Source: an uncultured Candidatus Saccharibacteria bacterium (GTDB taxonomy: Bacteria; Patescibacteriota; Saccharimonadia; Saccharimonadales; Saccharimonadaceae). Taken from it: a DNA stretch of 60,728 nucleotides. Numbering within the stretch: position 1 is the stretch's first letter; every line of letters begins with the position of its first letter. This document shows, piece after piece, positions 1-8,075 of the stretch. The notes beneath the pieces were generated by a model that saw nothing but the letters and a program-made list of their open reading frames with translations, did no database searches and was not told the DNA's origin. The stretch spans positions 1 to 60,728 of the forward strand of contig CAMUBZ010000005.1 in the NCBI GenBank assembly GCA_947087275.1. The letters are read 5' to 3'. The translations under genes were made by a program, and so were the position numbers.

Positions 1-2
1 GT

Positions 3-79
3 GGTACCGTAGCTCAGATGGTTAGAGCGTGGGACTCATAAGCCCAAGGTCACTGGTTCGATCCCAGTCGGTACTACCA
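3..79 (+). tRNA. tRNA-Met (CAT)
   Basis: Complete cloverleaf. The acceptor strand GGTACCG pairs with CGGTACT, the D-loop is AGCTCAGATGG, the anticodon loop CTCATAA gives CAT, the T-arm is GGTTCGATCCC, and CCA is encoded at 77-79. A hairpin with a T run follows at about 106-138. CAT could also be an Ile2 tRNA modified to lysidine (tilS is present in the window), but elongator Met is the simpler reading. Confidence 0.92.
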
Positions 80-101
80 TTGACATTATTCAAAATATAT
101 T

Positions 102-383
102 TCATAAAATGATACTAGTACAACTGGTATCATTTTTGTAATCAAGCCAAAAAAAGATCGGCACCCCCGCGGCGAAATCAAGGCAGCGGAGGGGGAAACC
201 GTTCCAACGGTTAGACGGGCCATTCGACGGGTTGACTGTCGTAGCGTTAAAGTTGAGGTTGTAAGCAGTAGCCGAAGTGCTAGAGGTATACGCGGCCGCT
301 CGCGACGACCACCAGTTGCCGTTCTGGCCAGCGTACCCTAATGTGCCTGCCGAAACGGTCAAATTGATACGCGCGCTGCGCAC
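102..383 (-). repeat. Orphan lectin-like cassette C1
   Basis: Open frame with no plausible own start: it opens at GTGCGCAGCG (383, residues VRSA) and runs through GNWWSSR and NRWNGFPLRCL. The homologous core (180-383) ends in the GC-rich block shared by all five cassettes in this window (C1 here, C2 and C3 near 16.9 kb, C4 near 31 kb, C5 near 48.5 kb). The residue pattern WWSS-x(n)-AYNLNFN-x(n)-RY/WxGFPLRCL resembles the end of C-type-lectin or Fibrobacter-major-domain surface proteins, including variable proteins of diversity-generating retroelements. The core is rich in AAC/AAT codons. Past the core lies the box AAAGATCG (153-160, plus strand), complementary to a box in the upstream leader. 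There is no SD, signal peptide or N-terminal domain, so it is a donor or template cassette or a remnant. Confidence 0.6.
106..138 (+). terminator. Terminator after tRNA-Met
   Basis: The inverted repeat ATGATAC..GTATCAT around ACTAGTACAACT is followed by TTTTT. It closes the tRNA-Met transcript before the oppositely oriented cassette. Confidence 0.6.
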
Positions 384-426
384 GAAATTATCAAACCCAA
401 CTACCTCACCATCTCACGTAAGTTTA

Positions 427-591
427 GAAGTTCAATTTTAGAGTTTTTGCATCGTAATTCAAAAACTTTGCCAACCTCATACTTCTCTTCAAAGCATTAT
501 AGGGGAACTTCACGATCTTTCAGCTGAAGACCGCAAGTGAGCGGAGGAGTGAACTCTAGCTACTTTTGGGCTCCATGGACGATGTATCCAC
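427..591 (-). ncRNA. Structured leader RNA of cassette C1
   Basis: A -10 box TATAGT (598-603, minus strand) lies 6 nt before a G that starts hairpin TGGATACATCGTCCA (576-590). Then follow GGAGCCCAAAAGTAGC, TTCACTCCTCCGC, a small hairpin (GCGG../CCGC), box AAAGATCG (513-520) and GAAGTTC, which pairs with GAACTTC about 72 nt further on. The same order occurs before cassettes C4 and C5 with compensatory changes in the first hairpin (TGGA/TCCA here, TAGA/TCTA at C4). The RNA points into cassette C1, whose start is 208 nt downstream. I do not recognise it as a known family. Confidence 0.55.
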
Positions 592-621
592 AAAATTACT
601 ATAACATGCTATAATAAGTCC

Positions 622-1014
622 ATGAAAGACAAAAAAGGATTTACTGTCCTTGAACTTATGGTGGTGGGCGCATTTGCAGCGTTGCTCCTAGTAATTTTCT
701 TTATCCAAAAAGCTAATGTTGAAGCTATGGACCGTGATGACGAGCGCAAAACCGCCATCAACGCGATGTATTATGCGCTTGAAGAATATTATTATCCTAA
801 ATATGGCTATTATCCGGCTGAAATTGACGAAAACGTCTTACCTGTGATTGATCCAGAGTTATTTACCGACCCACTAGGTACCAATTTAGGTATTGAAGGT
901 AGTTCTTATAGCTATGAGGTAGCTAACTGCAACTCAGAAAACCATTGTCGTGAATACACTCTACGTGCGACGCTAGAAAAGGAAGATACCTACATCAAAA
1001 AAGGTAAAAGATGA
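622..1014 (+). CDS. Type IV prepilin-like protein
   Basis: 130 residues starting KDKKGFTVLELMVV, a class III prepilin leader: basic residues, Gly before the mature Phe, Glu at +5, then a hydrophobic helix to about residue 28. The mature part is short, rich in Tyr and acidic residues, with one Cys pair (NCNSENHC) near residues 109-116, as in pilin disulphide loops. It would be cleaved by a PilD-type peptidase and assembled into a pilus or pseudopilus. The TATAAT at 610-615 ends 6 nt before the ATG, so the mRNA is probably leaderless. It overlaps carbamate kinase by 4 nt (ATGA), so the two are translationally coupled, an odd pairing. No other pilus genes are in the window. Confidence 0.75.
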   Translation: MKDKKGFTVLELMVVGAFAALLLVIFFIQKANVEAMDRDDERKTAINAMYYALEEYYYPKYGYYPAEIDENVLPVIDPELFTDPLGTNLGIEGSSYSYEVANCNSENHCREYTLRATLEKEDTYIKKGKR

Positions 1015-1955
1015 GTAAAACTAGGGTGGTGATTGCGCTAGGCGGTAACGCCTTGCAACAAAATGGTGAAGTTACGGCTGAGGCTCAAAAGGCCGTGGCT
1101 AGCCGCATTGGTGAAGTTATTGCCAAGTTGTCAGAAAAATATGAGATTATTATTGCGCATGGTAACGGTCCGCAAGTAGGGAATATTTTGGTCCACGAAG
1201 AAAACGCCAGCACCGATTCCGCACCGGCAATGCCTCTCGAAACGGCGGTGGCGATGAGCCAGGGGCAAATTGGTTATTGGCTTTCTCAGGCTATCGACAA
1301 TGCCTTTGCGCGCAACAAACAACGCAAAAAAGTCATTAGCGTAGTAACGCAAGTTGTCGTGGACCGGAATGACCCAGCGTTCCGGCATCCTACTAAGCCA
1401 ATTGGTGAATTCTATGACGCCAAAGAAGCGATGCATCTCACGAAGTTGCGTGGCTGGGAAATGCGTGAAGACGCCGGCCGCGGCTATCGCCGCGTCGTGC
1501 CGTCACCTAAGCCTATCGATATTGTAGAGCGCAAAGAAATTATGTCCTTGGTGCAGTCCGGCACGATTGTGATTGCCGTCGGCGGCGGCGGTATCCCAGT
1601 TGTCCGCACTAAGGTACTCAAAGTTTTGAAAGGTGTCGATGCGGTGATCGACAAGGATCTCGCCGCCGCAAAACTCGCTGAGCTGGTGAAGGCTGACATG
1701 TTTGTTTCGGTCACGGCCGTGCCGAATGCTTACCTCAACTTTGGGCAGCCCGACCAAATTGCCCTAGGCATGATCAGCCCACGTGAGGTCATTGAGCATA
1801 TCAAATCTGGGCATTTTGGTGTTGGGTCGATGCTGCCCAAGATTCAAGCAGTTGCGGCGTTTGCGAGCAAAAAACGTATCGGGATTATTACTAATCCCGA
1901 TAACCTCGAACTTGCTCTCAAACGCCGCTCCGGCACAATCGTGCAAGAGTTTTAG
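1011..1955 (+). CDS. arcC: Carbamate kinase
   Basis: 314 residues, the usual length. Amino-acid-kinase fold with VIALGGNAL at residues 7-15, HGNGPQVGN near 50-58, GGGGIPVV near 190-198 and VDAVIDKDLAAA near 209-220, all family signatures. It converts carbamoyl phosphate and ADP to ATP, carbamate then giving CO2 and ammonia. The only carbamoyl phosphate source visible here is the putrescine carbamoyltransferase PtcA at 40.0 kb, so it likely completes the agmatine pathway although it is about 39 kb away and coupled to a prepilin instead of ptcA. The start ATG overlaps the prepilin stop. Confidence 0.93.
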   Translation: MSKTRVVIALGGNALQQNGEVTAEAQKAVASRIGEVIAKLSEKYEIIIAHGNGPQVGNILVHEENASTDSAPAMPLETAVAMSQGQIGYWLSQAIDNAFARNKQRKKVISVVTQVVVDRNDPAFRHPTKPIGEFYDAKEAMHLTKLRGWEMREDAGRGYRRVVPSPKPIDIVERKEIMSLVQSGTIVIAVGGGGIPVVRTKVLKVLKGVDAVIDKDLAAAKLAELVKADMFVSVTAVPNAYLNFGQPDQIALGMISPREVIEHIKSGHFGVGSMLPKIQAVAAFASKKRIGIITNPDNLELALKRRSGTIVQEF

Positions 1956-1959
1956 TCAC

Positions 1960-3324
1960 CTAGGACGCTAACTCCCTTGCTGCCATGCGCACGGCTTCGG
2001 CCCATCCCGTCGCCACATGTGGGGTGCCTGCCAATTCTTCTATCTTCAGTCCACTGCGAATTGCCAATACGATTTCCTGTATCACCAAATCCGCTTCAGG
2101 TGCGACTACGGTCGCACCAATAATTTGCATCTTAGAATTAATCAATAATTTCACAAAGCCTGCTCGAAAATCGTTCGTATTTGAAGCGCTAATCGCATCG
2201 AGCGGCACAATGGCAGACTTATATTTTTGTTTAATTTGTGCACATTCAATTTCGTTTAGCCCAACTTTTGCTACTCGCGGCAAAGTATTGGTCATGCGCA
2301 CAAAACCAGTATAATTCACTACATTACCGGCACCCTTCAGGGCATTCAAGGTCGCCAACTTACCTTCATATGTAGCCTTTTCGGTCGAACTCTCACCACC
2401 AATTACATCGCCAGCCGCCCAAATATGCCCATTTGATGTGCGCAAACTTGAGTTAACGTCCACGCCACGATAAGAGAATTTTACGCCTGCATTTTCTAGC
2501 CCAATATCCGTAGTTGGTTCAGGCGTGGTTGCTAGCACAATCGCCTGCACGCGCACTGATTTTTCTTGTCCACCTCGAATAAAGATAATTTGTTGACTAT
2601 TACTATCTTGTTGCAACGCGATCGCGCGTGAATTCAATAAGACTTTGACGCCAAAACGATCCTTCAAGTGCTTTTCAATAACCTCCCCAACTTCTGGGTC
2701 CTCACGGGGTAACAATCGTTCTTGCGCCTCCAGCAAAATCACATTCACTCCCAAAGCCGAGAAGTATTCTGCCAGCTCGCAACCAGTCGAACCACCACCA
2801 ATCACGCCAATCGCTTTGGGCAACTTAGCCATTCTCAGCGCCGTGTCCGGCGACCAGCAGTTTACAGTATCAATCCCAGAAATTCCGTTGACAGCAATAT
2901 TAGTACCCGTTGCAATCAAAAACTTTTCACTACTAATTTGTTGGTTACCTACTGCAATTTCGTGCGAACTTATAAACTGGGCAAACCCATGATAACAGTC
3001 TACCCCGGCATTTTCAAACACCTTACGATTGCCACCGCCCGCTCGACGCACCGCCGCGGCTTGCCAATTCAGCACCGTTGGATAGTTATAGCGTAAAGTT
3101 GTGCTCGACATACCAAATCGTGAACCATCCACCGCCTCGGCATAAAGCTGGCCAAAATTCAGTGCTGCACCGTAGGGAATGTCACGATAATTTAGTGTAG
3201 TACCACCCCATCTATCCGACTCAACAATCGCCGTCCGAAAACCCATACCAGCAGCCATCAAAGCCGCCGCACGCCCTGCTGCACCGCTACCTACCACTAG
3301 GTATTGATAATCGCATCTTGCCAT
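1960..3324 (-). CDS. Pyridine nucleotide-disulphide oxidoreductase-like flavoprotein lacking the redox cysteines
   Basis: 454 residues with the class I flavin reductase layout: FAD motif VVGSGAAGRAAA (residues 9-20), NAD(P) motif GVIGGGSTGCELAE (about 173-186), second FAD motif HIWAAGDVIGG (about 296-306) and a C-terminal dimerisation domain. Dihydrolipoamide dehydrogenases and mercuric reductases carry GGTCxNxGCxPSK. Here the segment reads GGTTLNYRDIPYG, so both cysteines are gone, and the usual HPT..SE end motif reads PHVATGWAE. It therefore cannot use the classic disulphide relay and may be an NAD(P)H oxidase, quinone reductase or similar. It converges with arcC 4 nt away. No clear SD; the start is by homology to the FAD motif. 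Confidence 0.8.
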   Translation of the reverse strand: MARCDYQYLVVGSGAAGRAAALMAAGMGFRTAIVESDRWGGTTLNYRDIPYGAALNFGQLYAEAVDGSRFGMSSTTLRYNYPTVLNWQAAAVRRAGGGNRKVFENAGVDCYHGFAQFISSHEIAVGNQQISSEKFLIATGTNIAVNGISGIDTVNCWSPDTALRMAKLPKAIGVIGGGSTGCELAEYFSALGVNVILLEAQERLLPREDPEVGEVIEKHLKDRFGVKVLLNSRAIALQQDSNSQQIIFIRGGQEKSVRVQAIVLATTPEPTTDIGLENAGVKFSYRGVDVNSSLRTSNGHIWAAGDVIGGESSTEKATYEGKLATLNALKGAGNVVNYTGFVRMTNTLPRVAKVGLNEIECAQIKQKYKSAIVPLDAISASNTNDFRAGFVKLLINSKMQIIGATVVAPEADLVIQEIVLAIRSGLKIEELAGTPHVATGWAEAVRMAARELAS

Positions 3325-3345
3325 TTAGTTTTGACCCACCATATT

Positions 3346-3654
3346 CTATATTATTTTACCACGATTTTGATAAACATAAGACAAATCCATATTATACTTT
3401 GCAATTTCTAGTGCCACTCGCCGATTAATATCATCAACTGTCACCGTAGTGCGTTTTGCAACCCATTTGGCCACATTTGCCACTACTTTGTCCGCCATTA
3501 ACTCTGCCGTGCTCTCTGCCAGACGTAGTTTTTTGGCTTCTAGTAAAATCTCGTCCTTTAATTTTTCTTCGCTAAAAGCAAACGTTGTCTGCGTTTTTGG
3601 CTTGCGCTTAATTAGATGTCGCTTTTGCTTTACTTTTTCACTTTTTTGCATCAT
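3346..3654 (-). CDS. Small basic protein, possibly ATP-cone-like
   Basis: 102 residues: a basic N-terminus (KVKQKRHLIKRKPK), then a helical region ending VDDINRRVALEIAKYNMDLSYVYQNRG, which recalls the end of ATP-cone regulatory domains (as in NrdR or NrdA). This resemblance is only by eye. Its start overlaps the stop of the upstream membrane protein by 4 nt (ATGA), so they form a two-gene operon. It is read toward the flavoprotein gene on the same strand, 22 nt away, and may be co-transcribed with it. Function unknown. Confidence 0.6.
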   Translation of the reverse strand: MMQKSEKVKQKRHLIKRKPKTQTTFAFSEEKLKDEILLEAKKLRLAESTAELMADKVVANVAKWVAKRTTVTVDDINRRVALEIAKYNMDLSYVYQNRGKII

Positions 3655-4343
3655 ACAAGCACCTCAAACGAGAAGATAAAACATGCTAATACCAAAAACC
3701 CTACACCCGTCAAAATCCGGAAGAATGTTTTGTGCTTAACTCGCCATCTTTGAATATCAACCACTGTTTGCCCCTTTCGAATCGCCAGGCGCAAAATTAT
3801 CGACGGCAGAATCGCAATGATAGTATATAATGCCACCGCAATAATCTGGTGCAAGTGCGGCAGATCCAAAATACTATTTGCGGCTACCACTAGCAAAATC
3901 AAGGTGAAAGGCATTTCAGCCAAACTAGTCAACAATCCTAGAGAAAACGCCTCAGTATTGCTATTAGTGAGTTTGGCTCGTTTGTCGATAAATCTGGCTA
4001 CGCTCCGCGGTAGCCATAACTCTGTGCTTCGGCCACGTCGATAATAAAACATCCAAGACGCAATTGCCAGTGCCACGAGCATGCCCACGATGATCACTAG
4101 CTCTTCGGCATAAAGTGGTTTGCCAAAATAACGATCTAACACGAAGGCCATAGCCGCTAGACTTAGCAAAATCAGTGTACCAATTCCAGAAATGTAGCTA
4201 CTTACTAAATGTTTAGTTTTCTTACGCACATGTTTGCCAATACTAGCATGATATAACAGCAAAAATGCACCGAGTTCCAGTTGTAAAGTCGCATGAATTA
4301 CTGCGGCCAAAAACACCTCACTATAGGGAACGACCATCTCCAT
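3651..4343 (-). CDS. Multi-pass membrane protein of unknown function
   Basis: 230 residues with about six hydrophobic segments (near 10-30, 50-70, 80-96, 128-150, 160-182 and 208-228) separated by short basic loops such as RKKTKH and RRGRSTELW. No family recognised. The minus-strand TATAAT (4350-4355) ends 6 nt before the ATG, predicting a leaderless mRNA. It is coupled to the small basic protein at 3346-3654. Confidence 0.7.
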   Translation of the reverse strand: MEMVVPYSEVFLAAVIHATLQLELGAFLLLYHASIGKHVRKKTKHLVSSYISGIGTLILLSLAAMAFVLDRYFGKPLYAEELVIIVGMLVALAIASWMFYYRRGRSTELWLPRSVARFIDKRAKLTNSNTEAFSLGLLTSLAEMPFTLILLVVAANSILDLPHLHQIIAVALYTIIAILPSIILRLAIRKGQTVVDIQRWRVKHKTFFRILTGVGFLVLACFIFSFEVLV

Positions 4344-4403
4344 ATTTAAATTATATCATACTTATGCTTGCTAATTTTTTCAAATTTGTGCTACACTCCC
4401 GTC

Positions 4404-6077
4404 ATGAAGAAAATTATATCCCATTTAAGCATAACAACTATGGTCGGAATTTTGTTGTTATTCAGCCTAAGCATCCAACATACCACAAGCATCAATCAAA
4501 TTCTTGCCGCTTCCGCTAATCCTGAAACTAAAATGGAGATTACAGAAGACCTGTCACCATCTGCTGATGTGACTACCCCCTTGCCGAATCTCCCCACGAC
4601 TCCAGTTGAAACTCCGCAAATCACCAGTGCACTTATCATTAAAGCTATCAATCCTGGCTATACCGTAGATGGAAATCGCGACGTCGGCGAATTCATCGAA
4701 CTCCAGAACTCTACCGACGCTTCACTCTCGCTCGCCGGCTATTCGCTCCGCTATACTAATTCTAGCGGCAAGCAAACAACCTTAATTGACTTTTCTGAAG
4801 GGGGTTCCATGGTCGGCGAGTTTCTCCTCTTACGCCTAGCACGACGTTCCGACGGGACGGACGCTGAAGCGACCTATACTACGGCGATTGCTGCCACAAA
4901 CGCGCGTCTAGAACTTTTGCTTTATGAAGAAGTTGTAGATCAGGTTTGTTGGTCGCGTTCGACTTGGGAGTTCGCCAATAACTGTGCTAAGGTTTTTGAT
5001 AGTGATAAACCCTCAACTTTGGTGCGCAATAGTGTCACGGAAACAACTTTTCAGCATCTTTACACAGATTATGAACTTCACTATGATGTTAGTCATCCAA
5101 CATTAAAACTGCCGCCCGAACCGGAAAATCCGACAGAAACTTTACCACCAAATGCAGATATCACCCAGCCATCAACGCCCGACGACACTTCAAACTCCAC
5201 CAGCCAAAAGCCTAATCCTCAGTGTAGTGGTCTAGAGTTTACCGAGGTCCTTGCATACTATTCTGATGACTCAACGGAGCAGTTTATTGAACTCTATAAC
5301 GCCACCGATCAAGAAATTAATCTCACTGGCTGCTCCATAAGTTATAAAAAGAAAACTTATCCATTGAGCGGACAAATCCAAGCTGATGATTATTTCGTAA
5401 TCTATCCCATCAACTTTAAGCCTAGTTTTACTTTAACTAAGAACCCCAGTTCATCCAACACGATTGAGCTGATCGATGCTGATGGCACTACGTTGGACAT
5501 TTTGATTTATAGCCACGGACAGAAAAAGTCCATGTCTTATGCCAAATTTATTGACACCGACGGTTCTGAATCATGGAATTTAACTTACGCGCCAACTCCT
5601 GGAGAGGATAATACGTATCAAGAATTCCGTACTTGCCCAGCAGGCAAAGTCATCAACCCAGCCACTGGCAACTGTATCAAAGTTACTGCTACTAGTACTA
5701 CCACTAGCGAATGTCCAGCAGGGAAATACCGTAACCCACTCACTGGGCGCTGCAAGAATATTGAATCTAGTACCACAGAACTTAAACTTTGTTCTGAAGG
5801 TTATGAGCGTAATCCCGAAACCAACCGATGTCGCAAGGTGAAGGCCGAAAACGATGGCGCAGGCTATGCTCTCGTCCCAACTACTTACTCCAACAAATCA
5901 ACTTTTGTCGCTCTCGGCATCGTAATTTTACTTGTATCGCTTGGCGCAATTTACATAATCTTACAGTTCCGCCACGAACTAGCTCGCGCGGCTCGCAAAG
6001 CCCGCCAGCGCCTCTATCACGTTCGCAAAAACTTGGTCGCGCGGGGCATCAGCCTTCACCGGCACAAGAAGCCCTAG
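4404..6077 (+). CDS. Secreted lamin-tail-domain surface protein with Cys repeats and C-terminal anchor
   Basis: 557 residues from the ATG at 4404. That start is chosen because TACACT (4392-4397) with TTGCTA 17 nt upstream ends 6 nt before it and because it begins the signal peptide MKKIISHLSITTMVG. Two lamin-tail (LTD) domains follow, about residues 70-190 and 272-405 (GEFIELQN, EQFIELYN). Then come three repeats of a CxxGxxxNPxTxxC unit (about 415-485), a membrane helix (about 507-530) and a basic cytoplasmic tail. LTD domains in bacteria are extracellular and often linked to adhesion or nucleases. The last 99 nt overlap the 3' end of the convergent kinase gene. Confidence 0.8.
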   Translation: MKKIISHLSITTMVGILLLFSLSIQHTTSINQILAASANPETKMEITEDLSPSADVTTPLPNLPTTPVETPQITSALIIKAINPGYTVDGNRDVGEFIELQNSTDASLSLAGYSLRYTNSSGKQTTLIDFSEGGSMVGEFLLLRLARRSDGTDAEATYTTAIAATNARLELLLYEEVVDQVCWSRSTWEFANNCAKVFDSDKPSTLVRNSVTETTFQHLYTDYELHYDVSHPTLKLPPEPENPTETLPPNADITQPSTPDDTSNSTSQKPNPQCSGLEFTEVLAYYSDDSTEQFIELYNATDQEINLTGCSISYKKKTYPLSGQIQADDYFVIYPINFKPSFTLTKNPSSSNTIELIDADGTTLDILIYSHGQKKSMSYAKFIDTDGSESWNLTYAPTPGEDNTYQEFRTCPAGKVINPATGNCIKVTATSTTTSECPAGKYRNPLTGRCKNIESSTTELKLCSEGYERNPETNRCRKVKAENDGAGYALVPTTYSNKSTFVALGIVILLVSLGAIYIILQFRHELARAARKARQRLYHVRKNLVARGISLHRHKKP

Positions 6078-6599
6078 CTCTTGATAATGTCGGAGGACTG
6101 GAATAGTCTTCTCGCGAAATTCGTTAATCCGTGTTTGAAAAACTTCTGGGTTAGCATCATCTGCTCTGAGCCCACGGTCATTCAATAATTTTGCTGCCTC
6201 CCAACGTTCAATCGCATCTTGTTCCGAGAGCTGCAACATCACCACCGCTTTGATTGGATGCCCACTAGAGCGTGCTACACTCATTACTTGATCTTCTTCG
6301 CCATTCCATCGTCCAATCGATGATAGCACTAACGGGTATTCCCAGAGTTCTTTTTTCTCAAAATACGGTAATACCCAGTCATAAAACAAGTTTTGGGGCA
6401 TGAGTTTACCATTTCCAGTGATATCCTGATTAGTCGATTTTTCCAATGCGCGCACAATCAGACCCGAAGACAAAAATTTGCCACCAAGCGCCTCTGCCAA
6501 TCTCACCCCTACGGTATCCTTGCCGCTCATCGGCAAGCCAAAGATGTTGATACTGCCCGTACCGAGCCACTTCTTAATTACTTGAATTTGCTCTTCCAT
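5979..6599 (-). CDS. Adenylate-kinase-like P-loop NMP kinase
   Basis: 206 residues. P-loop FGLPMSGKDT at residues 20-29, and a lid or Arg-rich segment RGLRADDANPEVFQTRI near 140-157, typical of the adenylate kinase family. The P-loop replaces the usual GAPGAGKGT by GLPMSGKDT and no Cys4 zinc lid is present, so the substrate is uncertain (AMP, another NMP or a nucleoside). The minus-strand TATAAT (6606-6611) ends 6 nt before the ATG: leaderless. Its 3' end overlaps the convergent LTD-protein gene by 99 nt. Confidence 0.7.
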   Translation of the reverse strand: MEEQIQVIKKWLGTGSINIFGLPMSGKDTVGVRLAEALGGKFLSSGLIVRALEKSTNQDITGNGKLMPQNLFYDWVLPYFEKKELWEYPLVLSSIGRWNGEEDQVMSVARSSGHPIKAVVMLQLSEQDAIERWEAAKLLNDRGLRADDANPEVFQTRINEFREKTIPVLRHYQELGLLVPVKADAPRDQVFANVIEALAGFASRAS

Positions 6600-6689
6600 A
6601 AACGCATTATATCATATTCTCAACAAGGAACAACAGAATGCCCTGTGGAAAACCTGTGGATAACTTGTGCAAAAACCTCAAATCCCAAA

Positions 6690-6716
6690 ATAGCAGTCTT
6701 GCCAAAAGAGTGCTAA
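6690..6716 (+). promoter_or_regulatory. CIRCE operator before hrcA
   Basis: Half sites ATAGCAGTC and GAGTGCTAA are separated by 9 nt. The CIRCE consensus is TTAGCACTC-N9-GAGTGCTAA, so the right arm is perfect and the left has two mismatches. It lies just upstream of the hrcA -10 box TATAAT (6722-6727), as expected for autoregulation by HrcA. Confidence 0.75.
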
Positions 6717-6733
6717 TTATATATAATATAGAT

Positions 6734-7486
6734 ATGAATCTCAGCAAACGCCAAGAGGGTATCCTCTTCGCTATTATCGAAGAATATGCCGAAGTCGCTA
6801 CCCCAGTGGGCAGTGTCACTTTGGCTAAACTTTTTAATGTTTCATCGGCCACGATTCGGGCAGAGATGGCACGATTAGAGGAATATGGTTATATTGCCCA
6901 ACCGCACACTTCGGCGGGCCGGGTTCCGACCGACGCTGGGTATCGTTATTATGTGAATGCTCTTGCCGAACAACCCGAAAAGATTGCTGATCTCGAACAA
7001 CTGCGTGGTGTTCACGATGATAAACCCCTTGAACGTAGCAATCGCGTACTTGAAGTTCGCATTAGTTCGCAAGAACGCGCCGATTATGCTATTCGAGGCG
7101 CAGTCGATTCACTAGTTGAACTCACGGGGAATCTTGGCCTTGCGACGATTGGTGATCAATTATATATGTCGGGCATTGCTCGTCTCTTTACTCAACCCGA
7201 GTTTTTAGACAATCAACGCGTGCAGGCTGTTGCCAAGTTGCTTGACAATCTTGAACCTTGGCTCCGCGAAGCCGCTCCCGGACAGCCTCTTAATATCTTT
7301 ATTGGTCAAGAAAACCCTATCGGCAAAACTTCCCAAGTTTCTTTAATTATTAGTCGTTTTCGCTCGCCCTATTCTGATCGGAGTTATATTGGTGTCCTTG
7401 GCCCGACTCGCCAAAACTATGCTCGTGTTATGTCTCTCGTTCGTCAAGCCGGCACCATGCTCGAAACTGCACTAAACCTAAAATAA
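6734..7486 (+). CDS. hrcA: Heat-inducible transcription repressor HrcA
   Basis: 250 residues from the ATG at 6734. The -10 TATAAT ends 6 nt upstream and a CIRCE operator precedes it; the longer frame from 6638 would include the operator and is rejected. An N-terminal winged helix (NLSKRQEGILFAIIEEYAEVATPVGS..) carries the family signature SSATIRAEMARLEEYGYIAQPHTSAGRVPTDAGYRYYV. It is shorter than the usual 340 residues, so the central insert is reduced. It represses chaperone genes by binding CIRCE and is released on heat stress. grpE follows 13 nt downstream. Confidence 0.93.
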   Translation: MNLSKRQEGILFAIIEEYAEVATPVGSVTLAKLFNVSSATIRAEMARLEEYGYIAQPHTSAGRVPTDAGYRYYVNALAEQPEKIADLEQLRGVHDDKPLERSNRVLEVRISSQERADYAIRGAVDSLVELTGNLGLATIGDQLYMSGIARLFTQPEFLDNQRVQAVAKLLDNLEPWLREAAPGQPLNIFIGQENPIGKTSQVSLIISRFRSPYSDRSYIGVLGPTRQNYARVMSLVRQAGTMLETALNLK

Positions 7487-7499
7487 TCAAGGAGAAAAG

Positions 7500-8024
7500 A
7501 TGAAGAAAGCCAAAATTGAAATTAAGGACGCTAAACAGGCAGAGCCTATCACTACTCAAGCAAATGCCGGCGCCACTTCTGCCACGCCAGAACAGCCCGC
7601 TGAGCAAGTCGATCAAAACGCAGCTATCATCACGGAACTCACCAATGATCTCCAGCGCACTCGTGCTGATTTCGAGAATTTCCGCAAGCAAGTCGAAGTA
7701 CAAAAATCTCAGGCTATGGCGGCTGCCAAATATGCCACAGTGACCAAATTCTTGCCTTTGGTGGATGATTTTTCCCGCGCCATTGACGCTTACCCCGAAC
7801 AATTATCACCTCTCAGTAAGAGTCTCGATAAAACTCTGCAAGGACTTGGTCTAGCTCGGATTGTTTCCACTCCCGGCACTGAATTTAACCCCGACTTACA
7901 TGAAGCAATTTCAGTTGAAGATGATGAGGGCGAGACCGAAGTTATTGCCGAAACCTTGCGCCCCGGCTACACTTATGATGGCGCCGTGATTCGCGCCGCG
8001 ATGGTCAAAGTCAAACACCAGTAA
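7500..8024 (+). CDS. grpE: GrpE nucleotide exchange factor
   Basis: 174 residues: a charged disordered N-terminus, a coiled-coil region (TELTNDLQRTRADFENFRKQVE, about residues 44-66) and the beta domain with GLARIVSTPGTEFNPDLHEAIS and GYTYDGAVIRAAMVKV at the end, all GrpE hallmarks. It exchanges ADP for ATP on DnaK. It is the second gene of the hrcA operon with a good SD (AAGGAGAAAAG). dnaK and dnaJ, its usual neighbours, are not here; phosphoketolase follows instead. Confidence 0.92.
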   Translation: MKKAKIEIKDAKQAEPITTQANAGATSATPEQPAEQVDQNAAIITELTNDLQRTRADFENFRKQVEVQKSQAMAAAKYATVTKFLPLVDDFSRAIDAYPEQLSPLSKSLDKTLQGLGLARIVSTPGTEFNPDLHEAISVEDDEGETEVIAETLRPGYTYDGAVIRAAMVKVKHQ

Positions 8025-8075
8025 TTTTCACATGAACTCTTTGCGCTAGCGCTAAAAAGTGCTACAATAATATGT

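Noticed and set aside
427-591. T-box riboswitch or other known leader
   Set aside because: No T-box sequence, specifier loop or synthetase gene downstream; the leader reads into a cassette.
1960-3324. Dihydrolipoamide dehydrogenase
   Set aside because: The redox cysteine pair is absent and no dehydrogenase complex genes are nearby.
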